DNA of 64,000 bases from Tsuneonella rigui (GTDB lineage Bacteria > Pseudomonadota > Alphaproteobacteria > Sphingomonadales > Sphingomonadaceae): NCBI RefSeq assembly GCF_003958625.1, contig NZ_RSEL01000014.1, forward strand, positions 1 through 64,000, read 5' to 3'. The notes under the pieces are model-generated. The model saw nothing but the letters and a program-made list of their open reading frames with translations. It had not been told where the DNA came from and did not search any database. Numbering within the stretch: the stretch's first letter is position 1; the number at the start of each line of letters is the position of its first letter. Both the position numbers and the translations under genes were made by a program. Shown here piece by piece: positions 7,937-17,324 of this stretch.

Positions 7937-8274
7937 TGGAGCCTAGCGATCTGGTACCCTACCTGGGATTCCTCATCGGCGGAGGATTCATCCTCGGCAT
8001 GGCCGGGATCCTGGCCTCGGTTCACAACACCCGCCTGAGGATCAAGAATGGCTACCCGCTGCAAGGGACTTGGGGCCAATCGCTCAAGCCCTCGACCGAC
8101 AAGGACGCCGTCGCCCGTGTGACCCTGCTGACGCAGGAGAACGCGCAGCTCAAGGCCGAGATCGGCGCGATGCGCGAGCGGCTGGAGACGGTCGAACGGA
8201 TCGTCACCGACGGCGGCTACCGCCTGACGCACGAGATCGAGCGCCTGCGCGACAAGAAGGAGAACGTGCAGTGA
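7936..8274 (+). CDS. Small membrane protein with PspB/PspC-like coiled-coil motif (psp operon member 2)
   Basis: A 112-residue protein. A glycine-rich hydrophobic N-terminus (LVPYLGFLIGGGFILGMAGI) is one membrane segment, followed by a polar linker and a C-terminal coiled coil with MRERLETVERIVTDGGYR and HEIERLRDK, the same motif as its neighbours. Its start overlaps the stop of the gene before, and its stop overlaps the GTG of the gene after, so translation is coupled on both sides. Function unknown; probably an accessory component of the psp membrane complex. Confidence 0.8.
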   Translation: MEPSDLVPYLGFLIGGGFILGMAGILASVHNTRLRIKNGYPLQGTWGQSLKPSTDKDAVARVTLLTQENAQLKAEIGAMRERLETVERIVTDGGYRLTHEIERLRDKKENVQ

Positions 8275-8537
8275 GTGGATGGATGATCGTCGCGATCGTC
8301 GCGATCGTGATGTCCGGGCTGGTGCGGATCTTCCGCGGGCACCCGCCCCTGCCCCGGGGCGACTCACTGATGACGCCGCCCGCCGACGACGGCGAGAAGG
8401 CCGCGATGCGCCACGAGATCGAGCATCTGCACGAGCGCATCCGCGTGCTCGAGCGCATCGCCACCGACGCCAACACCACGCAGGCTCTCGAAACGCGGCG
8501 CGTCGCCGACGAGATCGAAGCCCTGCGGGACCGCTGA
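8271..8537 (+). CDS. Small membrane protein with PspB/PspC-like coiled-coil motif (psp operon member 3)
   Basis: An 88-residue protein starting at a GTG in a GTGA overlap with the preceding stop. It has a very hydrophobic N-terminal segment (WMIVAIVAIVMSGLVRIF), a short Pro-rich linker, and a C-terminal helix with LHERIRVLERIATDANTT and DEIEALRDR. The motif is shared with the two preceding genes and with PspC. I know no characterised homologue. It is part of the same sigma-54-driven unit by spacing. Confidence 0.78.
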   Translation: MSGWMIVAIVAIVMSGLVRIFRGHPPLPRGDSLMTPPADDGEKAAMRHEIEHLHERIRVLERIATDANTTQALETRRVADEIEALRDR

Positions 8538-8571
8538 CCGGGCACACGAGACGCCAGGAGGATTTGAGGAC

Positions 8572-8811
8572 ATGAGCGAACAGATCGTCATTGCCGCCAC
8601 CTCGCTCACGGCCATCGCCATCGTCGCCTTCGCGATGCTGCGCGGCTGGCAAGGCTGGCTCACCCTGAAGGAGCACGAGCTGGAGCAGACGCCCGGACGC
8701 CTGCGCGAGCCCGACACCGGCAGCGCGCTCGGTGCCGCGCGGATCGAGCTCAGCGATCTCAAGGAGCGCATCCGCAAGCTGGAAGCGATCGCCAGCGGGG
8801 TTGACCTCTGA
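8572..8811 (+). CDS. Small membrane protein with truncated PspB/PspC-like motif (psp operon member 4)
   Basis: A 79-residue protein with an N-terminal membrane segment (IVIAATSLTAIAIVAFAML), a charged middle and a C-terminus ending LKERIRKLEAIASGVDL. This keeps the first half of the shared motif and stops where the others continue to the EALRD box. A GGAGGA Shine-Dalgarno lies about 8 bp before the ATG. Its stop overlaps the next ATG by one base. Function unknown. Confidence 0.76.
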   Translation: MSEQIVIAATSLTAIAIVAFAMLRGWQGWLTLKEHELEQTPGRLREPDTGSALGAARIELSDLKERIRKLEAIASGVDL

Positions 8812-8987
8812 TGGCGGTAGTACGCGCCGACGTGACCAAGGCCGGCATCGGCCTCGGCAGCGCCCTCGCCGTCGCCATTAGCTGGAGTCTGCACAAGTCC
8901 ATCCTCTGGGCCACGATCCAAGGATTCTTCGGCTGGTTCTACGTGCTGTATTACGCGCTGACCCGGCCGGGTGGTCTCGCGGGCTAG
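8811..8987 (+). CDS. Small hydrophobic protein at the end of the psp operon
   Basis: A 58-residue ORF whose ATG overlaps the preceding stop. The middle (about 13-50) is hydrophobic with many aromatics (SILWATIQGFFGWFYVLYYAL), probably one or two membrane segments; there is no coiled-coil motif. It resembles in style the small hydrophobic Psp accessory proteins (PspD, PspG), but I cannot show homology. It has no Shine-Dalgarno of its own, so it would depend on coupling. Confidence 0.68.
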   Translation: MAVVRADVTKAGIGLGSALAVAISWSLHKSILWATIQGFFGWFYVLYYALTRPGGLAG

Positions 8988-9019
8988 GAGCCGCGCCTTC
9001 GCTCGGCTAGGGGCGCGCG

Positions 9020-9430
9020 ATGCGCTCTCTCGCCGACATCGCCGAGGAATACGATTTCCTCGACTCCGACGACCGCTATCGCCTGCTGATCGAGCTCGGC
9101 CGCGCGCTCGAACCGATGCCGGACGCGCTCAAGACCGACGCCACCCTGGTGCGCGGCTGCTCCGCCAGCGTGTGGGTCTATCCCACCGGTGATGCAGCGC
9201 GCTTGCATTTCCTCGCCGACAGTAACGCCGCGATCACCAAGGGCGTGGTCGCGCTCGTGATCGCCGCGGTGCAGGACCAGCCCGCAGCCGAGATCGCCGC
9301 GATGGATATCGAGGCCGCGCTCGCCCCGTTCGACCTCAAGCACCAATTGAGCTCCAACCGCACGCAGGGCGTCCCCAACATGATTGCGCTCGTCAAGGCG
9401 CACGCGGCGCGGCTGGCAGCTAGCGAATAG
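9020..9430 (+). CDS. sufE: SufE family sulfur acceptor
   Basis: The protein has 136 residues, the usual length. SufE accepts sulfur from the cysteine desulfurase SufS and passes it to the SufBCD scaffold. The acceptor cysteine sits at about residue 47 in VRGCSASVW, and the family C-terminal block is clear (LSSNRTQGVPNMIALVKAHA). No other suf gene is in the window. The gene begins 32 bp after the psp operon, with no obvious terminator between them, and overlaps the convergent crtZ by 11 bp at its end. Confidence 0.93.
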   Translation: MRSLADIAEEYDFLDSDDRYRLLIELGRALEPMPDALKTDATLVRGCSASVWVYPTGDAARLHFLADSNAAITKGVVALVIAAVQDQPAAEIAAMDIEAALAPFDLKHQLSSNRTQGVPNMIALVKAHAARLAASE

Positions 9431-9935
9431 CTTCGCGCACCACGGCGATCCCCGCTTCGCGCTGCCGCCTGAGCTCGGCCTTCAGCCGCGCCGGATCGCG
9501 GGCGAAGACGAAACCGAAGCTCACTCCGCCCTCCTTGCCGATGGTCGCATGATGCAGCTTGTGCGCCTGGACCAGCCGCTTGGCGTAGCCGCGCTTGGGC
9601 ACCCAGCGGAACCAGCGCTGGTGGACGAGGCCGTCGTGCACAGCCGTGTAGATCACGCCATAAAACAGTACGCCGAGCCCGATCCAGGTCCCCGGCCACC
9701 ACGCGTCGCCACCCATGATCAGGGGGCTGCCGATCGCGAACATCCCGATGCTAAGCGCCGCGCCAACGAGGGCGAAGCGATCATTCTTCTCGAGGAACCC
9801 GTCATGCGGCTCGTGGTGATCGCGGTGCCAGGCCCAGCCGAAGCCGTGCATGACATACTTGTGGCTCGCCCCCGCGATGCCTTCCATTGCCAGCACGGTG
9901 GCGAGCACGATCAGGATTGGTAGGAGCGCGGCCAT
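9420..9935 (-). CDS. crtZ: Beta-carotene 3-hydroxylase CrtZ
   Basis: A 171-residue membrane di-iron hydroxylase that adds 3-hydroxyls to beta-ionone rings, making zeaxanthin. All histidine boxes are present: HKYVMH, HRDHH, HDGLVH and HKLHH, spread among hydrophobic helices. The ATG at 9935 gives the MAALLPILIVLATV start, with a GGAG-like region upstream. It lies 14 bp downstream of the thioesterase on the same strand and overlaps sufE in a tail-to-tail manner. It implies a yellow or orange carotenoid-making strain, common in this order. Confidence 0.95.
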   Translation of the reverse strand: MAALLPILIVLATVLAMEGIAGASHKYVMHGFGWAWHRDHHEPHDGFLEKNDRFALVGAALSIGMFAIGSPLIMGGDAWWPGTWIGLGVLFYGVIYTAVHDGLVHQRWFRWVPKRGYAKRLVQAHKLHHATIGKEGGVSFGFVFARDPARLKAELRRQREAGIAVVREAIR

Positions 9936-9949
9936 GCGGCCAATATAGG

Positions 9950-10348
9950 TCAGTCGGCGGGAAAGAAGAACCGGCTGATCTCGTCGCCGATACGCGCGGG
10001 ACGCAGGGTGCCGGCGTCGACGCAGCACCAGCTGGAGCGGACCTCGGCCAGCACTTCCTCGCCGCGCTCGATCACCGTATGGTAAAAGGCGCGGGCGCCG
10101 TGGATTTTCTCCAGCACTGTGCGGGCGATCACATCGTCGTCGAGGAACGCCGGGCGGCGGTAGGTAATCTCGTGCTTGAGCGCGACCCACAGCCGCTCCG
10201 CCACCGCCTCGGCGGGCGCGAGCTTGTTCCAGTGCGCCAGTACCGCGTCCTGCACCCAGCCGAGGTATCGCGCGTTGTTCACGTGCCCCATGAAATCGAT
10301 GTCGCCCGGAACGATGCGAATCGGGAAATGGAAGGGCGTTGCTGACAT
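9950..10348 (-). CDS. Acyl-CoA thioesterase, 4HBT/YbgC type
   Basis: A 132-residue single hot-dog domain protein. The opening IVPGDIDFMGHVNNARYLGW carries the 4-hydroxybenzoyl-CoA thioesterase signature (D, H, N, Y spaced as usual), and the core helix follows. Such enzymes hydrolyse short or medium acyl-CoA esters; the substrate cannot be read from sequence. The gene is upstream of crtZ on the same strand and probably cotranscribed with it, though a functional link is unclear. Confidence 0.88.
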   Translation of the reverse strand: MSATPFHFPIRIVPGDIDFMGHVNNARYLGWVQDAVLAHWNKLAPAEAVAERLWVALKHEITYRRPAFLDDDVIARTVLEKIHGARAFYHTVIERGEEVLAEVRSSWCCVDAGTLRPARIGDEISRFFFPAD

Positions 10349-10516
10349 GGGTGTAAGCTAAGCACGACGGGCTTACGAATCCATGACAATCTGCCGCGAC
10401 ATTTCGTTACACAATCGCGGCAATCCGCGACCGATCGTATTTCTGCCGTTCATTTTCGCAGGCCTAATTCTGAATGCGACGGGAAAAGTCCCGCCGTTCA
10501 ATGAAGGACACCGAAG

Positions 10517-10894
10517 ATGACCAATGCCAAAAAGATCGTCGCCTCGGCCCTCGCCGCTTCGCTGGCGCTGGGCATCGCCGTTCCGGCCTCGGCCGCCGGC
10601 TACAATGCGGGTGCACTGCGCTCGGAGATCGCCCAGCTCGACAATCAGATCGACCGCGCCGAAGCGCGCCGGACCATTTCGCACCGCGAAGCGCAGCAGC
10701 TCGATCGCCAGGTCGACCGCCTGCAGAACACCTTCCGCGCCTATGCCCGCGGCGGCTTCACCCGGTACGAATTGGCGAGCCTCAACAACGGCATCGCGCA
10801 GGTCCGTAACCAGCTGAGGAGCCAGCGTTGGGACGGCAACAACCGCGCCGATGCGGGCCGTTACAATCGCTACGACAATGTGCGTCACCGCTAA
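10517..10894 (+). CDS. Secreted small helical protein of unknown function
   Basis: A 125-residue protein with a clear signal peptide (MTNAKKIVASALAASLALG, cleavage after PASA-A). The mature part is helical and rich in Arg, Gln and Asn, with heptad-like spacing (LRSEIAQLDNQIDRAEARR, LDRQVDRLQNTF) and an Arg/Asn/Tyr-rich tail. A GGACACCGAAG region precedes the ATG. It is probably periplasmic. I do not recognise the family beyond its similarity in style to small periplasmic stress proteins. It stands alone between the thioesterase and leuC. Confidence 0.8.
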   Translation: MTNAKKIVASALAASLALGIAVPASAAGYNAGALRSEIAQLDNQIDRAEARRTISHREAQQLDRQVDRLQNTFRAYARGGFTRYELASLNNGIAQVRNQLRSQRWDGNNRADAGRYNRYDNVRHR

Positions 10895-10964
10895 ACACGC
10901 GCCCTAAGCGCGGGCAAGATTTCCCATCTTGTCGCCTCGGGGGCGGCGGGCCTAGCCAACCGGC

Positions 10965-12394
<1,430 letters not shown>

Positions 12395-12398
<4 letters not shown>

Positions 12399-12889
12399 CG
12401 CTGCGCAAGTCCGCCTTCCCTCCTGTCGCCGCGCCCGATGCGCGCGTGCTCATTCTCGGCAGCCTGCCGGGCGAAGTCTCGCTCGCTGAGCAGCGCTATT
12501 ACGCGCATCCACAGAACCTGTTCTGGCGGCTGGTCGGCAACGCGGTCGGTCAGGACTTGTCGTCGCTGGACTATGATAGACGGCTCGCCGCTCTCCTCGC
12601 CGCAAAGATCGCTCTGTGGGATACGGTTGCCTCAGCGACCCGAACTGGCAGTCTCGACGCTGCGATCCGTCGGGCGGAGCATGCACCTCTCGCCGACCTG
12701 GTCGCCACCCTCCCCGAGCTGCGGGCGGTTGCGTTCAACGGCCGCAAGAGCGCGGCGATCGGACGGCCGCAGCTCGAAGGCAGCGGCCTCGCGCTGATCG
12801 ACCTGCCATCTTCCTCTCCCGCCTACGCGGCGATGCCGCTGGTTGAGAAAGAGCGGCTTTGGGCGCGTCTAGCCGATTTCTTGGACTGA
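12395..12889 (+). CDS. Hypoxanthine/mismatch-type DNA glycosylase of the uracil-DNA glycosylase fold
   Basis: About 164 residues. The conserved blocks of the DNA-deoxyinosine glycosylase family are present: [20 protein letters not shown], then [14 protein letters not shown], later [12 protein letters not shown] and [11 protein letters not shown]. These enzymes remove deaminated bases. No ATG, GTG or TTG lies just upstream of the conserved N-terminus. CTG at 12395 (overlapping the leuC stop) or 12401 is the only start that keeps it whole; a GTG at 12446 would delete the FPP block. The coordinates use the first CTG. Position between leuC and leuD suggests simple cotranscription. Confidence 0.82.
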
Positions 12890-12928
12890 CCCCTTGCGCG
12901 TGCCGGATGCGGCCAGCATGGTCGTGCC

Positions 12929-13087
12929 ATGACCAACAAGTTATCCGGCAAAGCCATCGCTGCAGGTGCGGCCATCGGTTCCGCCGCCGTCGCCGCTGCG
13001 CTGCTCTACGCGAGCAAGCGCAAGGACAAGAAAGAAGCCGACAAGAAGCCCACGATCCCGTCGGGCGAGCCGCCGGAAACCGACTGA
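12929..13087 (+). CDS. Small single-span membrane protein between the leu genes
   Basis: A 52-residue ORF with an Ala/Gly-rich hydrophobic segment ([20 protein letters not shown]) followed by a strongly basic then acidic tail ([20 protein letters not shown]). This is a typical one-span topology with a cytoplasmic charged tail. The stop overlaps the leuD ATG by one base, so translation is coupled. I see no known family. Coding is supported by the overlap and by amino-acid composition, not by homology. Confidence 0.62.
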   Translation: MTNKLSGKAIAAGAAIGSAAVAAALLYASKRKDKKEADKKPTIPSGEPPETD

Positions 13088-13689
13088 TGGTGCCGCTGCG
13101 CGAGGTCGAGGGCCGGGCGATCCCGTTCGGCGCTAAGAACGTCGATACCGACGTCATCATCCCCGCGCACTGGCTCAAGACGGTGACCCGCGAAGGCCTC
13201 GGCCGCGGCGCATTCGAGACGGTGCGGGCCGAGCCCGGCAACGTGTTCGACGATCCCGAATTCGCCAGCGCGCCAATTCTGATTGCGGGCGACAATTTCG
13301 GCTGCGGTTCGAGCCGCGAGCACGCCGCCTGGGCCCTCGGCGACATGGGCGTGAAGGCGGTTATCGCGCCGAGTTTCTCCGACATCTTCGCCGGCAACGC
13401 GTTCAAGAACGGCATCCTCGCGGTGGTTCTGCCACAAGAGCAGGTCGATCGCCTGCTCGAGGTCGCACGGACCGATCCGATCTCCGTCGACCTCGAGCAC
13501 CAAGTCGTCACCACGCCTTTTCAGGACCGCTTCGCGTTCGAGCTCGACCCGTTCCGCAAGGCCTGTCTGATGGACGGGCTCGACGAGATCGGCCTGACGC
13601 TCGCGCGCGATACCGCGATCAACGAATACGAACGAAGGCAGGCCCGCGACATGCCGTGGCTCGCCCATGGAACGGAGAAGGCAGCTTGA
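13087..13689 (+). CDS. leuD: 3-isopropylmalate dehydratase small subunit
   Basis: The protein has 200 residues, normal for LeuD. The swivel-domain signatures are clear: [14 protein letters not shown] near the N-terminus and [17 protein letters not shown]. It pairs with LeuC in leucine synthesis. The ATG at 13087 overlaps the small upstream ORF, and the stop overlaps the TTG of the next gene (TTGA). leuB is not in the window. Confidence 0.97.
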   Translation: MVPLREVEGRAIPFGAKNVDTDVIIPAHWLKTVTREGLGRGAFETVRAEPGNVFDDPEFASAPILIAGDNFGCGSSREHAAWALGDMGVKAVIAPSFSDIFAGNAFKNGILAVVLPQEQVDRLLEVARTDPISVDLEHQVVTTPFQDRFAFELDPFRKACLMDGLDEIGLTLARDTAINEYERRQARDMPWLAHGTEKAA

Positions 13690-14684
13690 AGGCATTACGC
13701 ACCCACGCCACCGGCGGACCCGAGACACTGACCCTCGACGAGATCGACGATCCTGTCGCCGGGCCGGGCCAGATCGTGGTCGCGGTGAAGGCTTGCGCGA
13801 TCAACTTCCCCGACGCGCTGATCATCCGCGACATGTACCAGTTCAAGCCCGAGCGGCCATTCGCGCCCGGGGGCGAGATCGCCGGGGTGGTGGAATCGGT
13901 CGGCGACGGTGTGACCCAGTTCAAGCCCGGCGACCGCGTGTTCGGCGGGATCGGCAACGGCGGCCTGGTCGAGAAGATCGCGGTCGATGCCAAGCGCATG
14001 TTCCCGGTCCCCGAAGGCGTGCCGCTGGAAAAAGCCGCGTCGCTGATGATGACTTACGGCACCACCATCCACGGCCTCAAGGACCGCGGCCACATCAAAC
14101 CGGGCGACGTCATGCTGGTGCTTGGCGCCGCGGGCGGCGTGGGTCTGTCGGCGGTCGAGCTCGGCAAGGCATTTGGCGCCAGGGTCATTGCGGCCGTCTC
14201 GAGCGAGGAAAAGGGCGAAGTCGCGCGGCGCGCGGGGGCGGATGACGTGGTCGTCTATCCCAAGGACGCGATGGACAAGGACGCGTCGAAGGACTTGGCC
14301 AACAAGTTCAAGGCCGCGTGCGGGCCCGAGGGCGCGAACATCGTCTACGACATCGTCGGCGGCCAGTATTCGGAGCCGGCGCTGCGCGCGATCGCTTGGG
14401 AGGGCAAGTTCCTGGTGGTCGGCTTCCCCGCGGGCATCGCCAAGATGCCGCTCAATCTGACCCTGCTCAAGAGCTGCGACATCTGCGGCGTGTTCTGGGG
14501 CGCCTTCACCGCGCGCGAGCCGGAGAAGTTCCGCGCCCAGGCGGCCGAGCTGTTCGACCTGCTCAAGGCTGGCAAGATCGATCCGCTGATTTCCGAGACG
14601 TTTCCGCTCGAACGCGGCGGGGAGGCGATCGCCAAGCTGGAAAATCGCGAGGCCGTCGGCAAGCTCGTGGTGACGATGGAGTGA
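13686..14684 (+). CDS. NADPH:quinone oxidoreductase family protein (zinc-free MDR)
   Basis: The protein has 332 residues from a TTG that overlaps the leuD stop and follows a GGAGAAGG Shine-Dalgarno. It is a medium-chain dehydrogenase/reductase of the quinone-oxidoreductase branch: GroES-like N-terminus with [19 protein letters not shown], and a Rossmann motif [20 protein letters not shown] at about 150-170. Zinc-binding cysteines are absent, as in this branch. It probably reduces quinones or enones with NADPH; the substrate is unknown. It is linked by overlap to leuD and to the cytochrome c gene. Confidence 0.9.
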   Translation: MKALRTHATGGPETLTLDEIDDPVAGPGQIVVAVKACAINFPDALIIRDMYQFKPERPFAPGGEIAGVVESVGDGVTQFKPGDRVFGGIGNGGLVEKIAVDAKRMFPVPEGVPLEKAASLMMTYGTTIHGLKDRGHIKPGDVMLVLGAAGGVGLSAVELGKAFGARVIAAVSSEEKGEVARRAGADDVVVYPKDAMDKDASKDLANKFKAACGPEGANIVYDIVGGQYSEPALRAIAWEGKFLVVGFPAGIAKMPLNLTLLKSCDICGVFWGAFTAREPEKFRAQAAELFDLLKAGKIDPLISETFPLERGGEAIAKLENREAVGKLVVTME

Positions 14685-15163
14685 TGCGCATGCGCATGTC
14701 CGCCGCTGTTCTGGCGCTCTCTTGCGCTGCCGCGCTGGGCGCGTGTGCCGTCAATTTCGAGGATCACGCACCGCCCGCGCCCGCGATCGACGCGCAGGGG
14801 CTCGTGGACGCGCGCCAAGGCGGCATGGCGATGTCGGTCGGCGCGCTCGGCGCAGTGTCGGCCGGGTATGACAAGAAAGCCGCGCCGCGGTCCTATCGCC
14901 TGCCTGCCGAAGGACTGGCCAAGTTCGCCCGCTCGCTTTCCGCGCTGTTCGACGGCCGCACTGCCGGCGTTCCGGGCACCGAAGCCAGCCCAGCAATCTG
15001 GAGCGACGCTACCGGTTTCGCAGCGCGCACCGCGCAATACCGTGATGCGACCGGGGCGCTGCTCGCTGCTATCGACGCCGGCGATGACGCGGGGATCGCG
15101 GCCGCCCTTGCCAGCACCAAGGCTGCGTGCAAAGCGTGCCATGACACTTACCGCACTCAATAA
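14684..15163 (+). CDS. Class II cytochrome c (c'/c556-like), possible lipoprotein
   Basis: A 159-residue protein with a single C-terminal haem motif CKACH (about 150-154), followed by the DTYR tail typical of cytochrome c' and c556. The N-terminus is a signal sequence ending in LGAC, which fits a lipobox, so it may be anchored to a periplasmic membrane face. The body is helical, as in four-helix-bundle cytochromes. The ATG at 14684 overlaps the stop of the oxidoreductase. The electron partner is unknown. Confidence 0.88.
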   Translation: MRMRMSAAVLALSCAAALGACAVNFEDHAPPAPAIDAQGLVDARQGGMAMSVGALGAVSAGYDKKAAPRSYRLPAEGLAKFARSLSALFDGRTAGVPGTEASPAIWSDATGFAARTAQYRDATGALLAAIDAGDDAGIAAALASTKAACKACHDTYRTQ

Positions 15164-15177
15164 CAGGCAGAGTTTCA

Positions 15178-15501
15178 ATGACCCAGTTTGACGATCGCGA
15201 GCGCGGCGAAGAGCGCAAGTTCGCGATGGACGAGGAAACCGCGTTCCGCGTGGCCGCACGGCGCAACAAGCTGCTCGGCCAGTGGGCCGCGCAAAAGATG
15301 GGCCTGACCCCCGAAGAAACCGACGCCTATGCCAAGGCGGTGGTCCAGGCCGACTTCGAGGAAGCGGGCGACGAGGACGTGATCCGCAAGGTGCTCGGCG
15401 ACCTGACCGGTGCCGGGTGCGAGGTCGACGAAGCCGAAGTGCGCGCCGCGCTGGAAGAAAAGTCGGTCGAGGCGCGCCGCCAGCTGATGAGCGAAAGCTA
15501 A
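15178..15501 (+). CDS. F1F0-ATPase inhibitor zeta subunit (DUF1476)
   Basis: A 107-residue alphaproteobacterial DUF1476 protein. The opening FDDRERGEERKFAMDEETAF is diagnostic. In Paracoccus this protein is the zeta subunit that blocks F1-ATPase rotation; the assignment here is by family. The remainder is the expected four-helix bundle. The gene is near no atp genes; it lies in the leuD-to-glutaredoxin run, 14 bp after the cytochrome gene and 7 bp before bolA. It helps place the organism in Alphaproteobacteria. Confidence 0.93.
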   Translation: MTQFDDRERGEERKFAMDEETAFRVAARRNKLLGQWAAQKMGLTPEETDAYAKAVVQADFEEAGDEDVIRKVLGDLTGAGCEVDEAEVRAALEEKSVEARRQLMSES

Positions 15502-15508
15502 GCCCGCG

Positions 15509-15742
15509 ATGGCGATGGCCGCGGCCGATATCGAGGCGCTGATCCGCGCCGCGCTGCCCGATGCAACGGTCGAGATCCGCGACCTTGCAGGCGACGGCGA
15601 TCACTATGCAGCGCACGTCGTCTCATCGGCGTTCGTCGGCAAGACCCGCGTGGCGCAGCACAAGCTGGTGTACGAGGCGCTCGGCGGGCGGATGGGCGGA
15701 GAGCTCCACGCCTTGCAACTGACCACCGCCGCACCCAACTGA
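15509..15742 (+). CDS. BolA family protein
   Basis: A 77-residue BolA-fold protein: [29 protein letters not shown], then [22 protein letters not shown], with the conserved C-terminal histidine. BolA proteins form 2Fe-2S-bridged heterodimers with monothiol glutaredoxins. The very next gene is such a glutaredoxin (35 bp apart), so the two probably act together in iron-sulfur handling. Confidence 0.93.
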   Translation: MAMAAADIEALIRAALPDATVEIRDLAGDGDHYAAHVVSSAFVGKTRVAQHKLVYEALGGRMGGELHALQLTTAAPN

Positions 15743-15776
15743 CAGGGCGCACAGTTCAATTCGAAGGGTTCGGCCA

Positions 15777-16100
15777 ATGTCCGACGTCAACCAGCGTATC
15801 AGCGACATCGTTCAGGGCAACGACGTCGTCCTGTTCATGAAGGGCACCCCGCTGTTCCCGCAGTGCGGCTTCTCCAGCCGCGCGATCGCGATCCTCGATC
15901 ACTGCAACGCGCAGTACGAAACGGTCGACGTGCTGCAGGACATGGAGATCCGCCAGGGCATCAAGTCGTTCAGCGACTGGCCGACCATCCCGCAGCTCTA
16001 TGTCGGCGGCGAGTTCGTCGGCGGCAGCGACATCATGATGGAGATGTACGAAGCCGGCGAGCTGCAGCAGATGTTGAACGAGCGCGCACAGGCGAGCTGA
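15777..16100 (+). CDS. grxD: Monothiol glutaredoxin, Grx4 type
   Basis: A 107-residue protein with the CGFS active site at about 30-33 ([10 protein letters not shown]), the family [19 protein letters not shown] block and the LQQML tail. It carries a 2Fe-2S cluster shared with glutathione and BolA. It ends the leuC-to-grx run and is followed by a strong terminator. A GAAGGG region lies shortly upstream of the ATG. Confidence 0.96.
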   Translation: MSDVNQRISDIVQGNDVVLFMKGTPLFPQCGFSSRAIAILDHCNAQYETVDVLQDMEIRQGIKSFSDWPTIPQLYVGGEFVGGSDIMMEMYEAGELQQMLNERAQAS

Positions 16101-16127
16101 ACGCTCCGGCCCGATGCACACAGAATT

Positions 16128-16163
16128 CCCGTCCGGCTGGGTAGGCCGGACGGGTTTTCTTTA
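16128..16163 (+). terminator. Rho-independent terminator after grxD
   Basis: A perfect 10-bp stem (CCCGTCCGGC with GCCGGACGGG), a 7-base loop, then TTTTCTTT. It starts 28 bp after the glutaredoxin stop and probably ends the long plus-strand unit. The following 16164-16408 stretch holds no gene I can support. Confidence 0.92.
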
Positions 16164-16408
16164 GGGGGGTTAGGGTTCTTGAGGTCGGGGAGGCGGAACC
16201 GGGAGACTGGGGGCTCCGCCTCGTTTTCGAAGACCGTTGGGTATAGGTTATCTAGCACGAGCCGTGCCAAGTCGAACCAGCCACGCAATTCCGCCCGACA
16301 CGATGGTTAACGGGCTTAACGAACTCGCGGCGGTGTAAGCGTTTCCGACACATTCCACGGCGATAATCGGTCTTGGCAAGCAACCCTTCGCCAGCCACAG
16401 TCCGGCCG

Positions 16409-17185
16409 ATGGATGCCCCCGACCAGCCCCCCTCGATCCCCGCCGCGACGGTGGTCGTGTTCCGCCACGCTGCCGCTGGGGGGCCGCCGGAAATCCTCAT
16501 GATCACCCGCAATCGCGCGATGACCTTTGCCGGCGGCATGGCGGTGTTTCCGGGCGGCCGGGTGGACCCGGCAGATTACGAGCTTGCGCAAACCATCGCC
16601 GGCGATCTCGACCCCGACGAAGCCGCCCACCGCATCGCCGCGATGCGCGAGACGCTGGAGGAAACCGGCCTCGCGATCGGCCTGACGGCCACGCCCAGCG
16701 CCGACGAGGCAATCGCCGCGCGCAAGCTCCTGCTCGAACAGGGCGCACTCGCCCCGGTCCTCGACGCGATGGGGTGGACGCTCGATCTCGCAGCACTGAT
16801 CCCGTTCGCCCGCTGGCACCCCAAGAACGAGCGTATCCCGCGAATCTTCGACACCCGCTTCTATCTCGCCGACCTCGGTACCGGCGCGGTCGAGCTCGAG
16901 ATCGATGCGACCGAGAACACGCATCTGTTCTGGACCAGCGCCGCTGACGCGCTCGCCGCGGCGGAGCGCGAGGAAATCGCCCTCATCTTCCCCACCCGCC
17001 GCAATCTCGAGCGCCTCGCCGAGTTCGCCACGTTCGCAGAGGCGCGAGCGCAGGCCGAGGTGATCCCGGTCCAGACTATCACGCCGCGGATCGAGGAACG
17101 CGACGGCGAGAGGTGGCTGATGATCCCGAAAGACGCGGGATATCCGGTGCACGGCGAGCCGTTGACATCGGTCGCGCGTGGTTGA
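16409..17185 (+). CDS. NUDIX hydrolase, NUDT19-like
   Basis: The protein has 258 residues from the ATG at 16409. The NUDIX box is present (RETLEETGLAIG, preceded by AVFPGGRVD), with an expanded spacer between the GG and RE elements as in the NUDT19/RP2 branch, whose members hydrolyse CoA derivatives. The rest includes FARWHPKNERIPRIFDTRFYL, also typical of that branch. Substrate is inferred, not shown. It is a single gene ahead of a convergent tRNA gene. Confidence 0.88.
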   Translation: MDAPDQPPSIPAATVVVFRHAAAGGPPEILMITRNRAMTFAGGMAVFPGGRVDPADYELAQTIAGDLDPDEAAHRIAAMRETLEETGLAIGLTATPSADEAIAARKLLLEQGALAPVLDAMGWTLDLAALIPFARWHPKNERIPRIFDTRFYLADLGTGAVELEIDATENTHLFWTSAADALAAAEREEIALIFPTRRNLERLAEFATFAEARAQAEVIPVQTITPRIEERDGERWLMIPKDAGYPVHGEPLTSVARG

Positions 17186-17186
17186 T

Positions 17187-17263
17187 TGGCGCGCCCGGCA
17201 GGACTCGAACCTGCAACAACCCGCTTAGAAGGCGGGGACTCTATCCAGTTGAGCTACGGGCGC
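17187..17263 (-). tRNA. tRNA-Arg (anticodon UCU)
   Basis: The minus strand folds as a complete cloverleaf: acceptor GCGCCCG with CGGGCGC, D arm GCTC...GAGT, anticodon stem CCCGC with GCGGG around the loop CTTCTAA (anticodon TCT), T arm GCAGG TTCGAGT CCTGC. The discriminator base is G and CCA is encoded. It reads AGA (and AGG by wobble), rare codons in a genome this GC-rich. Confidence 0.96.
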
Positions 17264-17324
17264 GCGCTGGTTCACGCGCATAGCGCGCTTTTCGCGTCCC
17301 TCAAATCGCGATAACTCGCGACCC

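Noticed and set aside
10352-10375. GTAAGC...GCTTAC repeat just upstream of the thioesterase
   Set aside because: Only 6-bp arms with a 12-base gap and no T-run; too weak to call as an operator or terminator.
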